DNA of 64,000 bases. It comes from Cordylochernes scorpioides. Its lineage: Eukaryota; Arthropoda; Arachnida; Pseudoscorpiones; Chernetidae. Where the stretch lies: the NCBI GenBank assembly GCA_030710605.1, contig CP092872.1, forward strand, positions 3,828,562 to 3,892,561, in the 5' to 3' direction. Within the stretch, counting starts at the first letter, position 1. Every line of letters begins with the position of its first letter. Positions 22,437 to 33,240 of this stretch are shown here, one piece after another. The notes below the pieces were generated by a model. The model ran no database searches and had not been told where the DNA came from. It saw only the letters and a list, made by a program, of their open reading frames with translations. The position numbers were made by a program, and so were the translations under genes.

Positions 22437-22507
22437 TGCATCGGCCGGGAATCGAACCCGAGCCGCCCGCGTGGCAGGCGAGCATTCTACCACTGAACCA
22501 CCGATGG
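22437..22507 (-). tRNA. tRNA-Gly (GCC)
   Basis: 71 nt on the minus strand fold as a tRNA: anticodon stem CTCGC/GCGGG with loop CTGCCAC (anticodon GCC), T-arm with GGGTTCGATTCCC, A box tggttcagtgg and B box ggttcgattcc. The acceptor stem pairs except at position 1-72, where C faces C instead of the usual G-C. A T-rich run follows the 3' end on this strand, as expected for Pol III termination. It may be functional, or a recent pseudogene because of the terminal mismatch. Confidence 0.85.
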
Positions 22508-22652
22508 TTATGAAAATGGCCATATTTGGGTATTTATTCCATTCACAAAAGCAAACGGTGACAGAATTGATTAAGAATTGTTGCTTGATTATGACGCTGA
22601 TAACTGTATATATTATATTATATATACGTAATATATTCAATAATTTCTGATA

Positions 22653-23035
22653 CAGTAGAACTACCTCCCTGTAAAAGACAACATCTAATTTCAGAGCCAA
22701 ATTTTCCTTTAGGAAGAAGTGTTCTCTTACCAGAGAGTGTCAAAATAGTAAAAATGGTCATTTTACAAATGAAAACTGTCCTTTGTAGAGAGGTGTCCTC
22801 TAGCGGGTGTGTCTCTCGTGAAGGTTCTACTGTATTGGTGATGAAAACTGTCCTTTGTAGAGAGGTGTCCTCTCATGGAGGTTCTACTGTATTGGTGATG
22901 AAAACTGTCCTTTGTAGAGAGGTGTCCTCTAGCGGGAGTGTCTCTCGTGAAGGTTCTACTGTATTGGTGATGAAAACTGTCCTTTGTAAAGAGGTGTCCT
23001 CTAGCGTGAGTATCCTCTTATGGAGTATGTTCTAC
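22653..23035. mobile_element. pogo/Tigger-like MITE with tandemly expanded 3' part
   Basis: Starts cagtagaactacctccct after TA; the matching inverted end ggttctactg is reached at 22832. The right part (gatgaaaactgtcctttgta, gagaggtgtcctctagcggg, aggttctactgtattggt) is then repeated to give about four copies up to 23035. The terminal word cagtagaac resembles pogo-superfamily ends. A simple relative is at 54624-54727. Confidence 0.72.
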
Positions 23036-23040
23036 TCTAT

Positions 23041-23759
23041 AAGAAATTCCAAAAAAACTAGAATTATACCATGAATTATCGACATAACTGTTGACAATTT
23101 TACAAAATAACATCTCAAGATACATTATAGTCTTAAGACTAATTCATTCCCCAACAAAATCTAAGCTAAAGGGATTACACGGGCTATTAAATACGTTTCA
23201 CGCCCAATGGCAGCTTAACTCTCCTTTCAAATAGCTTACGGTGAAAGCAGACGAACAAGCGGATAACCATTTCCCGCCAAAAGAGGAAATGGCGCCAAAA
23301 TCAGATCCAACAATTTACGCCGCCATTGACTAGGCATTATGGACCGGAAATAGGCCTATTTGAGGCGGGAAAAATTGCTCCATTTAGCGGTCAGATTCAA
23401 TTTTATTGGCGCGCATTTAATACCATATGATAATTTCGTCTGCCTACTTGTGGCAGACGAGAATTTTAAAAATTTATTTCCTTTCTCGTTATTATATTAT
23501 ATCTTCTCGTTTTGATATAATTGAATCAAGTAGTTGTCATGATATTTCAACGTAGAGGGGAATTTTGAAATCTATGTTTATTAAAATTGTATTACGAAAT
23601 CTTTTAAATGACGAATAATAATAAAATATATATATTTTTCGTATTAACATCCTCACCAAGACAACAAATTGATCTAAATTACATAGAAGGTTGGAATTCA
23701 TATTTACATAATAGACTTATTTTTAAAAAATAGAGCAATCTCCATAAAGATATCTTTAA
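23041..23759. other. Spacer, no gene seen
   Basis: A moderately GC-rich patch at 23200-23420 (cccgccaaaa, ggcgccaaaa, gccgccattg) lies between AT-rich flanks. No ORF or RNA gene found. Confidence 0.5.
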
Positions 23760-23945
23760 ATATATATAAATTGGCGAAACCGCTGGGAGGGTTCACCACT
23801 GATGAGCCAAGCCTTCCCAATATATTTTTTCATCGCAGTAAGGGCAGTAGAAGTTTGTATTATGTATAAAAGAAACATTCGTGCTTTTAAATTCTTTCAT
23901 TTTATATGTATAGATGGCGCGTTATTGCTTTGTGTTAATAAAAGC
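23760..23945 (+). repeat. Interspersed repeat Y, long copy
   Basis: Contains aaattggcgaaaccgctggg, agggttcaccactgatgagc, tcatcgcagtaagggcagta, aaagaaacattcgtgctttt and tatagatggcgcgttattgc. Its reverse matches 32078-32225 and 48100-48250. Confidence 0.75.
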
Positions 23946-23959
23946 ATATATATTAGGTT

Positions 23960-24075
23960 TAAAAAATAATTTATTTACCAATATTTCAGTTAGCGCTGAA
24001 CGCCATTGACCTTATGTGGCGCTGAGCTTGTTGTTTATGTAAAATAAATACGTTGTTGTACCTTGACAAAGGTTG
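23960..24075 (-). repeat. Interspersed repeat W, copy 1
   Basis: Has ttatttaccaatatttcagt, agcgctgaacgccattg, then a forward-strand ttatgtggcgctgagcttg and ccttgacaaaggttggc. The parts are inverted relative to each other, as in the foldback at 58350-58575. The forward part matches the nested insert at 56921-57052. Confidence 0.6.
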
Positions 24076-25454
24076 GCTTTCAAATCTACCCCCTTCCACA
24101 GAGCTGCACTGCCTACATCGGGTGCGGGAGATTCTAAAGCCATCAACGGATATATGTAAATCTAGGCAATCCCTACGACAACATAAAGCCCTGCTGAGTC
24201 TTCACCAACGGTAAACCGTCCCGTCCCTCCCCAGAAGGCTTCAGCCCCTGTGTGAAGAAATGTCTGGTTATCGTTTCACAAAACACTGATGTGAAATTCG
24301 GTAGAAGAATTCGCAGTGATGATTCTTTTGTGGGCTGTTGCAAGGATTTTAGTCAGATCACTAAATAGCAGAAAGGAAAGGGTAAAAGTCTCCTTCAAAC
24401 TAACTTTATTTAAAACATGTTAAGAGGACAGAGGAAAACACCCAACTGGTCAGTAGCAGACCAGACCGTGCTCTCTTCCTTTGTTGCCGGCTGGCGGCGG
24501 GTATGTTTGTTTGATGTCACCTAATCCGTCTGGCCGACGTTCCGAAGTGGATCTCCATTATTCCACACCCTGAGTTTTCTGCTCCGGCGCCGAGCACCAG
24601 CCCATTGCCATCAATACCAGCAAACTACTCGATCACTACTACACCAAAAGAGGCCTCTGCCAAAGAAATCCAGACCAAGGCTGCAACAACCATACAACCA
24701 TCCACCCCAAGGTACACAGCATCCTCAGACCAACATACGAGAGGAAGTGGAGTTATTCGAGAAAGGGAATACTGAATCCTTCCTACAACCCCTATATAAC
24801 TGTGGGATGAATGCGTGCGTGTTGGTGTGGCTTGTGGAAAGGACGCTGATAAAATTATAATTAAAATTAATTTATTTAAAGCCAGAAATATATAAAGAGA
24901 AAAGAAGTAACGGCCGTTGGAGCAAGCCTTGTTGTTTATCACGCGAGTGGCCAGAAAAGTCCCGGATGACGCCCGCGCATGTGTAGTGACGTGATCTCCC
25001 AGCTTGCGCTTGCCGAGGCGTAGTGGGGTAGCCACTCTACCGCCCGTATGTTTAGTGAAGCTTTGTCCCAGTTCGTGCTCGTTGAAGCAAAGTGTGGACG
25101 CCACATAACGATTGCTATATGGAGGAAATAGAAGAACGTGTTGTATCCTCCTCTACGAGAAGGGATATCCTCAGGCTGGTCTAAGCAGAGATCTGTTCTG
25201 AGGGAATTCCTCAGTGCGATGGCGTATGTAAGGGACAAGACCTCTGACCTAGTCAAGAGGCTGTCTAACTTCAGGAAGGTTTGTGACAGCTAGTGAATTC
25301 TAGGCGTCTGGGGTTCTGTTGGTGTAAATAAATTTTTATTTGAATATACAGTTTGAATCGTTGACTGATGACGGCTTAGGGCATTTATACTATTTGTTCA
25401 CACAATTCCTAAGTAGAATCAAGCAAAGAAGAAGAGAAAGTAGCCTGGAGACCA
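24076..25454. other. Region without recognised gene; short duplication inside
   Basis: GC content is higher than in the surroundings. A 159-codon minus ORF (24625-25104) has no recognisable domain. Part of it comes from two diverged tandem copies of a roughly 65-bp unit at about 24976-25110 (gtagtgacgtgatctcccag versus ttagtgaagctttgtcccag), so I do not call it a gene. Words such as aactttatttaaaacatgtt could be from an old LTR, but no second copy was seen. Confidence 0.45.
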
Positions 25455-26870
25455 CTGTCTGCCCGTGCAAAGGTCGCTTTTCCCGGCCCAGCTGCCCGTC
25501 GTTTCAAAGGTCGCTCCTCCGCGGCCTATCTGCCCGTCGTTTCAAAGGTCGCTCCTCCGCGGCCCAGCTTCCTGTCGTTTCAAATGTCGCTTCTCCCCGG
25601 CCCAGCTTCCCGTCGTTTAAATTTCGCTTCTTCCACGGCCCAGCTTCCCGTCGTTTCAAATGTCGCTTCTTCCACGGCCCAGCTTCCCGTCGTTTCAAAT
25701 GTCGCTTCTTCCACGGCCCAGCTTCCCGTCGTTTCAAATGTCGTTTCTTCCACGGCCCAGCTTCCCGTCGTTTCAAATGTCGCTTCTTCCACGGCCCAGC
25801 TTCCCGTCGTTTCAAATGTCGCTTCTCCCCGACCCAGTTTCCCGTCGTTTCAAATGTCGCTTCTCCCCGACCCAGCTGCCCGTCAATTCAAATGTCGCTT
25901 CTCCCCGGACCAGTTGCCCGTCGTTTCAAATGTCCCTTCTTCCCGGCCAAGCTGCCCGTCGTTTCAAATGTCGCTTCTCCCCGGCCAAGCTGCCCGTCGT
26001 TTCAAATGTCGCTTCTCCCCGGTCCAGTCGGCCCGTCGTTTCAAATGTCGCTTCTCCCCGGTCCAGTCGGCCCGTCGTTTCAAATGTCGCTTCTCCCCGG
26101 TCCAGTCGGCCCGTCGTTTCAAATGTCGCTTCTCCTCGGCCCAGCTTCCCGTCGTTTCAAAAGTCGCTTCTCCCCGGCCCAGAGCCCGTCGTTTCAAATA
26201 TCGCTTCTCCCCGGCCAAGCTGCCCGTCGTTTCAAATGTCGCTTCTCCCCGGCCAAGCTGCCCGTCGTTTCAAATGTCGCTTCTCCCCGGCCCAGCTTCC
26301 CGTCGTTTCAAAGGTTGTTCCTCCCCGGCTCAGCTGCCCGTCGTTTCAAAGGTCGCTCCTCCCCGGCTCAGCTCCCGTCGTTTCAAATGTCGCTCCTCCC
26401 CGGCCCAGCTGCCCGTCGTTTCAAAGGTCGCTCCTCCCCGGCTCAGCTCCCGTCGTTTCAAATGTCGCTCCTCCCCGGCCCAACTTCCCGTCGTTTCAAA
26501 TGTCGCTCCTCCCCGGCTCAGCTCCCGTCGTTTCAAATGTCGCTCCTCCCCGGCTCAGCTGCCCGTCGTTTCAAATGTCGCTCCTCCCCGGCTCAGCTCC
26601 CGTCGTTTCAAATGTCGCTCCTCCCCGGCCCAGCTGCCCGTCGTTTCAAAGGTCGCTCCTCCCCGGCCCAACTTCCCGTCGTTTCAAATGTCGCTCCTAC
26701 CCGGCTCAGCTCCCGTCGTTTCAAAGGTCGTTCCGCCCAGGCCCAACTTCCCGTCGTTTCAAAGGTTGTTCCTCCCCGGCCCAGCTGCCCGTCGTTTCAA
26801 ATGTCGCTTCTCCCCGGCCCAGCTTCTCGTCGGCATCATCAGCCCGTCGTTCCAAAGTTCTCTGCTACCG
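25455..26870. repeat. 39-bp GC-rich satellite, about 36 units
   Basis: Unit of the type cttcccgtcgtttcaaatgt then cgcttctccccggcccag. Most units are 39 bp (13 codons) with some of 37, 38 and 40 bp. All three plus frames and two minus frames stay open for hundreds of codons, which shows the ORFs reflect the unit length and low stop density, not selection. The left part has cttccacgg units, the middle cttctccccgg and the right gctcctccccgg, so subfamilies are spatially ordered. Confidence 0.96.
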
Positions 26871-26903
26871 TCTGGCGGGCTTCTTAATTTCCTCTAAACA
26901 CTA

Positions 26904-27004
26904 ATAATTCTGGAATAATTGAAAATCAACGAGAATAGTTGCAGTTTATTCCTATAGATGGCGCAAGCCATCAGCAACTTTCAGTTGCACGATAAGGAGA
27001 TGCC
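26904..27004 (+). repeat. Half unit of inverted-repeat element F
   Basis: aataattctggaataattga, aaatcaacgagaatagttg, tagatggcgcaagccatcag and gcacgataaggagatgcc match the right arm of the hammerhead-bearing foldback at 45554-45862. Confidence 0.75.
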
Positions 27005-27251
27005 TTTTTAATAACTAATAATTCCATTCGGCAGAAAATCTGAAATAGAATATCATTAGAAATTGAACTAGAAAACCGGCAGTATTTGTTATGCCTCTCC
27101 AACAAGACTGTATATGGGTAATTATCTATTTACATATTGGCACTTTCTGTTTGCTTTTTTCCTTTCTTTGTTCAGTGTCCAGTATAGGTAAGACGAAATG
27201 TCTTTATAAAATATTATTTTGTTGTTGTATAACAAAGAATTTCAAATACAA

Positions 27252-27524
27252 CTATCCCCCGATTTACACGGTAGATACGTTCCTGAGAAAAACTTGTAAA
27301 TCGAAAATTAAAAATTTTCGCGAAATTTTTTTGCGAAGAAATACCGACACAGTGTGCGTGGGCAGCAAGTCAGCACATAAGCTCGGGATTTCTCGTGAGA
27401 TGTGTACACAGCGCATGTGTTTAATCACAGTAGCATTTAGTATAGTGCGATAAAAAAAACCTATTCGGAAAACCGTGTAAAAGCGAAAACGTGTAAAACA
27501 AGTACCGTGTAAATTGGGGGATAG
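27252..27524. mobile_element. MITE with ctatcccccgatttacacgg ends
   Basis: 273 bp with inverted ends of about 20 bp (ctatcccccgatttacacgg and accgtgtaaattgggggata then g). No clear target duplication. The inside has no transposase; the overlapping ORF at 27091-27453 is not credible. Confidence 0.78.
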
Positions 27525-28035
27525 GTGTACAATTAGAAATTCATAGTTGGCCCGTTATACAAGAAATATTCCCATAACACTACATAAAAACCTCTTTATA
27601 ACTATCAAATTTACAGTATTTTTCTTTTCTATTACAGAATTTCCATTTTGTATCTACAAACTGCCAAACAATTATTCACTTTATCAAAAGAATTCATAAA
27701 ATGTTTCATCTCTCTTTAACATTCTTTTTCATTCTTTTAATAAATCTTTGAGCATTTTACATACTTGCCTTTTTTTAAAAACAAAATTAGTGTCGATGAG
27801 AGAAATACAGAAGGAGATAAAAAAGCCTTTTAAAACACGCTAAAATTGTAAAAGTTGAAAATGTGTCTGATTTATTGTATTGACAGGGAGAAAAAGAAAA
27901 GGTTTTGAATTGCTTTGTTAACGTTCAAAGCATCATTTATTAAGATGAATAAGTGATAAACAAGATATTACATATTGTTTATCTATATTTATGGCTTAAG
28001 GGAGTAACTTTATTAAATAAAAACAAAGCCATATA
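27525..28035. other. AT-rich spacer, no gene seen
   Basis: No ORF, RNA or recognised repeat. Confidence 0.5.
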
Positions 28036-28295
28036 CACCAATACCTCGCTTTGCGTCGTTTCGTTTTGCGTTTTTTTCGAAGTTGCGTCGCTGCTTAATT
28101 TTTACTGATTTTCACTGTGCGTCGTTAGATTTTCGAAGTTGCGTTGTTTTGGATTCGAGTCTTTAATTTTTTTTTCCTAAAATATGGCAACACCTTTGTT
28201 TTTGATTGCGCCTTCACATATTTTCACTTTGCGTCGTTTAAATTTGCGTCGTGTTTTTTTGGAACGTAACCCCGACGCAAAGCGAGGTATGGGTG
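28036..28295. mobile_element. MITE with atacctcgctttgcgtcg ends, TA target
   Basis: 260 bp, inverted ends (atacctcgctttgcgtcg and cgacgcaaagcgaggtat) with an outer cacc/gggtg, flanked by TA on both sides. Internal tgcgtcgtt words recur. Non-coding; the TA duplication points to the Tc1/mariner/pogo group. Confidence 0.8.
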
Positions 28296-28679
28296 TATAT
28301 ATATGTTATGAATAATTTGTTTGTTGTTAGATAAAGGGTTGATAAGACAAAGGATTGATAAGATAAAGGGTTGAAGGTGAAGTCATGATAAGGAAAAGAT
28401 AATTATTTACCATCAAGAAGTTTTTATTTTCACAATTACTTAAGGAAATATTACACATTAGTTATTTTCACATTATATAGAATTTATAAAGTTAATCCTA
28501 TATTAGTGATTCAAAAAGATAGATATGTTAACTACGCATATTTACAACAAAACTGAAAGTTATTCTAAAAACGATGATAACAAAAGTAGAATTATCAATG
28601 AATAAAATAAAATATATTATTTTTAAAATATAGAAATAATTGAGTTTTTAGATTATATAATATATATATAGAACATACT
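28296..28679. other. AT-rich spacer, no gene seen
   Basis: Short direct repeats of gataagataaagggttga near 28330-28370 only. Confidence 0.5.
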
Positions 28680-28806
28680 GCTCTGTTAGATTGACCACCA
28701 GATGTCGCCACTTTTACTCGTACTATATAAACTTATTGTTGTTGTTTCCCGTTGGCCGGCTCAAATCTTTTGTAATTATGTAAATAAGTCTTTCATTTTC
28801 TTCATT
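28680..28806 (-). repeat. Interspersed repeat shared with 13483-13585
   Basis: Reverse copy: tgaccaccagatgtcgcc, gttgtttcccgttggccggc, aattatgtaaataagtc. Confidence 0.6.
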
Positions 28807-28926
28807 CATCACGCCTTAAGTAAGGTACACTTTCTCAATTATGTATTTTATATTCTTTAAGCACAATTAAACCAAATTGTGATTATGTTTTATTATTTTA
28901 CCACGACTGTAATACTCATGTACCTC

Positions 28927-29374
28927 AAGCAAATGCTCAATTCTCTATATCAATCAGCAAGTAATAATTCTATATCTCTAATTCCAAAATCAGAAGAAAT
29001 TGTTTTTTAAAATAATATTTATATAGTAAAATGAAAGGATGCATTATTTTTTATGTTTGATGATGGAATACTATTGGAACAGAAATAAAAATTACAAAAG
29101 GATAATGGTACCTACCCCCAAATACACGTAGTACAAGTTTGGAATCATGGAAGCAAATGCTCAATTCTCTATATCAATCAGCAAGTAATAATTCTATATC
29201 TCTAATTCCAAAATCAGAAGAAATTGTTTTTTAAAATAATATTTATATAGTAAAATGAAAGGATGCATTATTTTTTATGTTTGATGATGGAATACTATTG
29301 GAACAGAAATAAAAATTACAAAAGGATAATGGTACCTACCCCCAAATACACGTAGTACAAGTTTGGAATCATGG
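28927..29374. repeat. Perfect 224-bp tandem duplication
   Basis: 28927-29150 and 29151-29374 are identical by eye, from aagcaaatgctcaattctct to gtttggaatcatgg. The unit contains ccaaatacacgtagtac, similar to the tail of the tRNA-SINE. Very recent duplication or an assembly artefact. Confidence 0.93.
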
Positions 29375-30700
29375 ACTGCTGTTACCTTGGGAGGACAGGA
29401 TTGGTGTTTGTCCCTCCTGCTCTGTACCAGTTATGTGCAATATTTCCATTCTTTTTCTGGAAATGAGTTCTGATGGTACGCAGCCTATTCCATATTTGTT
29501 ATACATCTCCAACAAGACTATATATGGTTAATTACATATTTACATATTGGCATGTCGGAAATTAGGAAAGACCAACTTCGGGATAACACAACAGTTTATT
29601 TAAGACAAGAACAAACTATGAGTGATAAACAAAAAGATAAGTAAAGAGGGAAGTTTACAGAGTAGTAAAATATCTTCATTCTTTCTTATCTCCACTCAAT
29701 CACACTAAGGTATCAAGCTTGTAAAGCTTAGCAAAATATAAACATCAGAAATGATACTCTGTTAATAAAATAATAAACAGTTTGCGACAATATTGTTACT
29801 ATATACCACTGTTTGTGCTTTTTTTCCTTTTCTTGGATTCTGGGTTCATTCTAGTTCGATTGAATGGTGTGATTAATAAATCTCCCTTCACTCTTGGTAT
29901 AAAAGGATTTTAGCGAGAGGTACCCTCTCTACAAGATGTAGATCTGATTGCAGTAGGTTTAGAAAACAAAGAGTTATAGATAGTGTTATATTGTAGCGAT
30001 GTAATAATTAGCAAGTCGTATGGCAATTAAGAACAATTTAATAAGCGAGAGAAGTTTGTAAAGATTGTTTATATTGTGACGGTGTTTTGACCCCCCGCCA
30101 ATTTTGAACAGCCCTTTCAACCGCCACCATCTCGGCCGGCCGTGTACGCTAAGTCGGCGCATGCGCGGCGGCGGTGACGTTGTAAGCAATATGGGAGGAA
30201 ACCATAGTTTTTGACGCCTCCACGGGGCAACGAACATTTTCATCCATCCATTTTCATCAAACCTTTTAAAACTCTTCTTTACTAGATTTTAATTTGTAAC
30301 AATAATAATTAACATTGATATTTATTTTTATATTATATCTGTAATAAAAATAAAATACCCCTTGGAACGAATAATTGAATCATTTCTTCAAAACCAGACT
30401 AACCACCACAATATAAGAGCAAAGAAAAGAAGCACTAGCGCGAGCTCGCGTGGAACAACCCGGTGCTGGCACGAGCTTCCTGTTCCATGAAGTCGGCTTA
30501 TGCTACAATATTCCCATTTATTTTTACTAAAGAAAATAAGAAACAAAAGATAAATCAACTTTATTATTTGACGAACAAAAGGTAGCCACAGCCTTTGGAT
30601 GCGCGCACTGGCCTTTGGATGCGTGCGTTGTCTCGTGACATCACTCCAGCGCGACGGACAAACAATTTATAGCTTTCTCTCCTTTCCTTTCATCTCTCTC
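29375..30700. other. Spacer with an element-L fragment; no gene seen
   Basis: 29684-29740 matches the tail of element L (tcttatctccactcaatcac, ggtatcaagcttgtaaagct). A GC-rich patch at 30090-30260 contains ccgccaccatctcggccggc and cgcatgcgcggcggcggtga, which could be a promoter-like CpG patch; no ORF follows it. The 85-codon minus ORF here has no recognised domain. A second patch near 30435-30480 reads gcgcgagctcgcg. Confidence 0.45.
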
Positions 30701-31049
30701 TTCTTTCTTATCTCCACTCAATCATATTAGGGTATCAAGTTGTGACTCTTGAGACTTGGCTGGGTGAAGTAGAATGCGTCTGCCTTTGTCATTAAGAGAC
30801 TGGGAGCACTACTCAGTGGCAGGCCGACTTAGCTCCAGAAGAAATGGCCGCCTCTGACATGAGGAACAGACACCATGTGCAGCTGCTCCTAACATGGAGT
30901 ACAAACACTGCTCATCCTGTATACCTGGATTAGGAGCCCTTACAGGGTACTATCAGCCGGGCCAGCTGAGCCCAGGTATTTTAGCGAGCTTGTTACTGCT
31001 CCCCCTCCTCCTTTTTCATCCGGGCTTGGGACCGGCAATGGCAGAGTTA
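30701..31049 (-). mobile_element. LINE-3'-like interspersed element L, copy 2
   Basis: Same structure as 21111-21455; starts (minus strand) near taactctgccattgccggtc and ends in the ataagaaagaag tail. Confidence 0.7.
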
Positions 31050-31440
31050 AAGTTAGTTTCATCTCTTATATTACAAGGTATATTACAGATAGTAAATGAA
31101 GGATTACAATTCCTATAACGATTATATCAAAACAAGACAATAACTTGAAAACTAGAAAGTTTTAATCTCTGTTTCTTCTCAATTCTCAGACCATTAGTAC
31201 GAACCCGCAGTTTCCCAATTTATTTGTTTATAGCCAACTTTAATTGGTCTAGGAGTTAAGACTTCTCTATGTTTAATATTTATTACTTATTTTAAAGATT
31301 TTTGTGTGCGCATTTATTGAGAAATCCTTATAATAGACAAATCACATTGATGGCAGTTTGAAATGTCTATTAACTGTGATTCGGAAGTAATATTTTTCTA
31401 TGTTTGTATAGATATTAAAATCTATTATAATACTGTGTGG
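31050..31440. other. AT-rich spacer, no gene seen
   Basis: Nothing recognised. Confidence 0.5.
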
Positions 31441-31690
31441 GGGTTGGGTGGAAGGATGATCTAAACCTCTTGTTTTCGACCGCTACGACCCGGTTTCGAT
31501 TCCCGCATTGGGCACTTTTTTTCTGATAAAAAAATTATTCCAATGGCCCCCGATTTCTTGAAAAAGTCCAACCCCACCAGCGAGTGCAAGTAACTAAACG
31601 GGGCTCTGGCACATTTGTAAGTGCAAAGTCGAACTGCTCTTCACATGTTGTAGACATGTGGTGCACTTACAGTATAAGCAAGAAATGCTG
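31441..31690 (+). mobile_element. tRNA-derived SINE, copy 1
   Basis: The head (31441-31516) is tRNA-like: A-box-like gatgatctaaacctc and B-box-like ggtttcgattcc, flanked by gggtgg and cattgggca. The body has ccaatggcccccgatttctt, ccaccagcgagtgcaagtaa and ggtgcacttacagta. Copies on the opposite strand are at 33753, 43476 and 61088. Confidence 0.82.
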
Positions 31691-31717
31691 ATTAATAATA
31701 ATATAAAAAAAAAAACT

Positions 31718-31815
31718 GACCAATTCTGGAATATTTGAAAATCAACGATTGGTTGATATTTATTCCGATAGATGGCGCAAGTCATCAACAACTTTTAGTT
31801 GCACAATCAGTTAAT
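31718..31815 (+). repeat. Half unit of inverted-repeat element F
   Basis: Contains accaattctggaatatttga, aaatcaacgattggttg, gatagatggcgcaagtcatc and acttttagttgcacaat, matching the right arm at 45760-45862. Confidence 0.7.
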
Positions 31816-32077
31816 GTTTTTTTTTTCTAAATAATATTACATATTTACTCCTTGACAAAGAATATGCCAAAAAATGTCCATATTTCTAGGAGAAAGTTTT
31901 ACTTTTATGTTTATATCAAATTTTGAAATATAGAGAGACAAGATTTGACTCAATACTCTCAGAGATATGCAACAGTGTGTATATATGCAAATTATATATT
32001 TACTCCTGAGCTTAATTATATTGATACTCATTATATAATCATTTTATTGATTATAATTAATAGAGAGAGAATGTTTA

Positions 32078-32346
32078 TAATATAAAAAGAAAGGATTTTA
32101 AAAGCACGAATGTTTCTTTTATACATAATACAAACTTCTACTGTCCTTACTGCGATGAAAAAATATATTGGAGGGCTTGGCTCATCAGTGGTGAACCCTC
32201 CCAGCGATTTCACCAATTTAATCCACCAGACCGCTTCTCAGAGCTCTAATTCTGTATTGGATCATTCTGCTTATATACGCAGCACTGAAGGGTGGAATCT
32301 CAGAAATGGTATTTAGACAAACTATGGACATAAGCTTATCGGACAG
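32078..32346 (-). repeat. Interspersed repeat Y, long copy with distal segment
   Basis: Forward-strand order: gaaaggattttaaaagcacg, tactgtccttactgcgatga, gggcttggctcatcagtggt, gcgatttcaccaatttaatc, agaccgcttctcagagctct, aactatggacataagct. The distal part is the same as at 11226 and 48245. Confidence 0.75.
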
Positions 32347-33000
32347 TAGAATTACATATAAATATTTGCATCGAGCAATGCTCTTCCGCAAACAATAAGT
32401 ACAAGGCCAGTTAGGCATAAAGCAATAAAGCGTCTTATTGTTTTGTGTTAATGTTTATAATAATTCAATTGGCGGATTTATAATTAGAACCTAAATGAAA
32501 TTAGTAAAAAATAGTGAGCACGAATATAAAATACAATTAAAAAAACAATTAAATAAGAAATATAATGTAAATAGGTTACACAGTAATGCATATAAAAGAA
32601 CAAAGGGAGATATATGTAATAGTGGAGACTGGCAACACTGGATTATCCAAATTGGATTAATTCCTGATATTGCTGATCGGCTGATACTAATACCTATAAA
32701 CATAAAAGGATTTTTATTGACTATTCTTCTGTGAAAATAATATATTTTCTATTAAAAATATATTTTACTAAATAGTTCTATCCTATAGTTGTTTTTATTA
32801 ATTAAAATCGTATTTAAAAAATCATGTGCATTTTAATATGAAAAAATTGTTTAATTTTCAAAAGAATCATACGCGTCTATGATAGTTTCGAATATTCATA
32901 ACAGATGGAGAGTAGCATCATGGAAAAATGTGTTAGTGCCTTTATTTTAAGAAAGTCAATTTTCTATAGGTTTCACTGCTATAACAAAGTGTAGTAAGGA
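32347..33000. other. AT-rich spacer, no gene seen
   Basis: Short ORFs of 70-79 codons on both strands (32491-32734) overlap each other and show no domain. A word aacagatggagagtagcatc near 32898 resembles the repeat at 22085. Confidence 0.45.
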
Positions 33001-33098
33001 ACAGTGGCTCATCAGTGGTAAACCATTCCAGCGGTTTCGCCAGTTTAATCTATCACTAGCCGAATGAATCGGGCAACGCCTGTATTTTACTCGAGTGA
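33001..33098. repeat. Repeat Y fragment adjoining the actag motif (copy 3)
   Basis: gtggctcatcagtggtaaac and cagcggtttcgccagtttaa (reverse Y) are followed at 33054 by cactagccgaatgaatcggg and caacgcctg, a diverged copy of the motif at 6629. Confidence 0.6.
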
Positions 33099-33240
33099 AA
33101 GATTTCCTAATGAACAATTGATTTTAAAAAATCTTTTCTCTGGGCAAACATCCACTCTTTATTGAATCTATTCTTGTAAAGATAAACTGATGTTTGTTTC
33201 TCTTCTTCACCAAAACTACTTGATAAACCATTGGAAGGTT

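Noticed and set aside
24625..25104. 159-codon minus-strand ORF
   Set aside because: No domain, partly built from a diverged tandem duplication, no supporting start context or neighbours.
25340..26904. ORFs of 515, 437 and 414 codons
   Set aside because: They arise from a 39-bp period repeat with few stops; several frames on both strands are open at once and no domain is present.
31441..31516. tRNA-like heads of the SINE copies (also 33968, 43698, 61314) as tRNA genes
   Set aside because: B boxes are good in most copies but cloverleafs are imperfect and each is joined to the same 230-bp body, so they are SINE heads.
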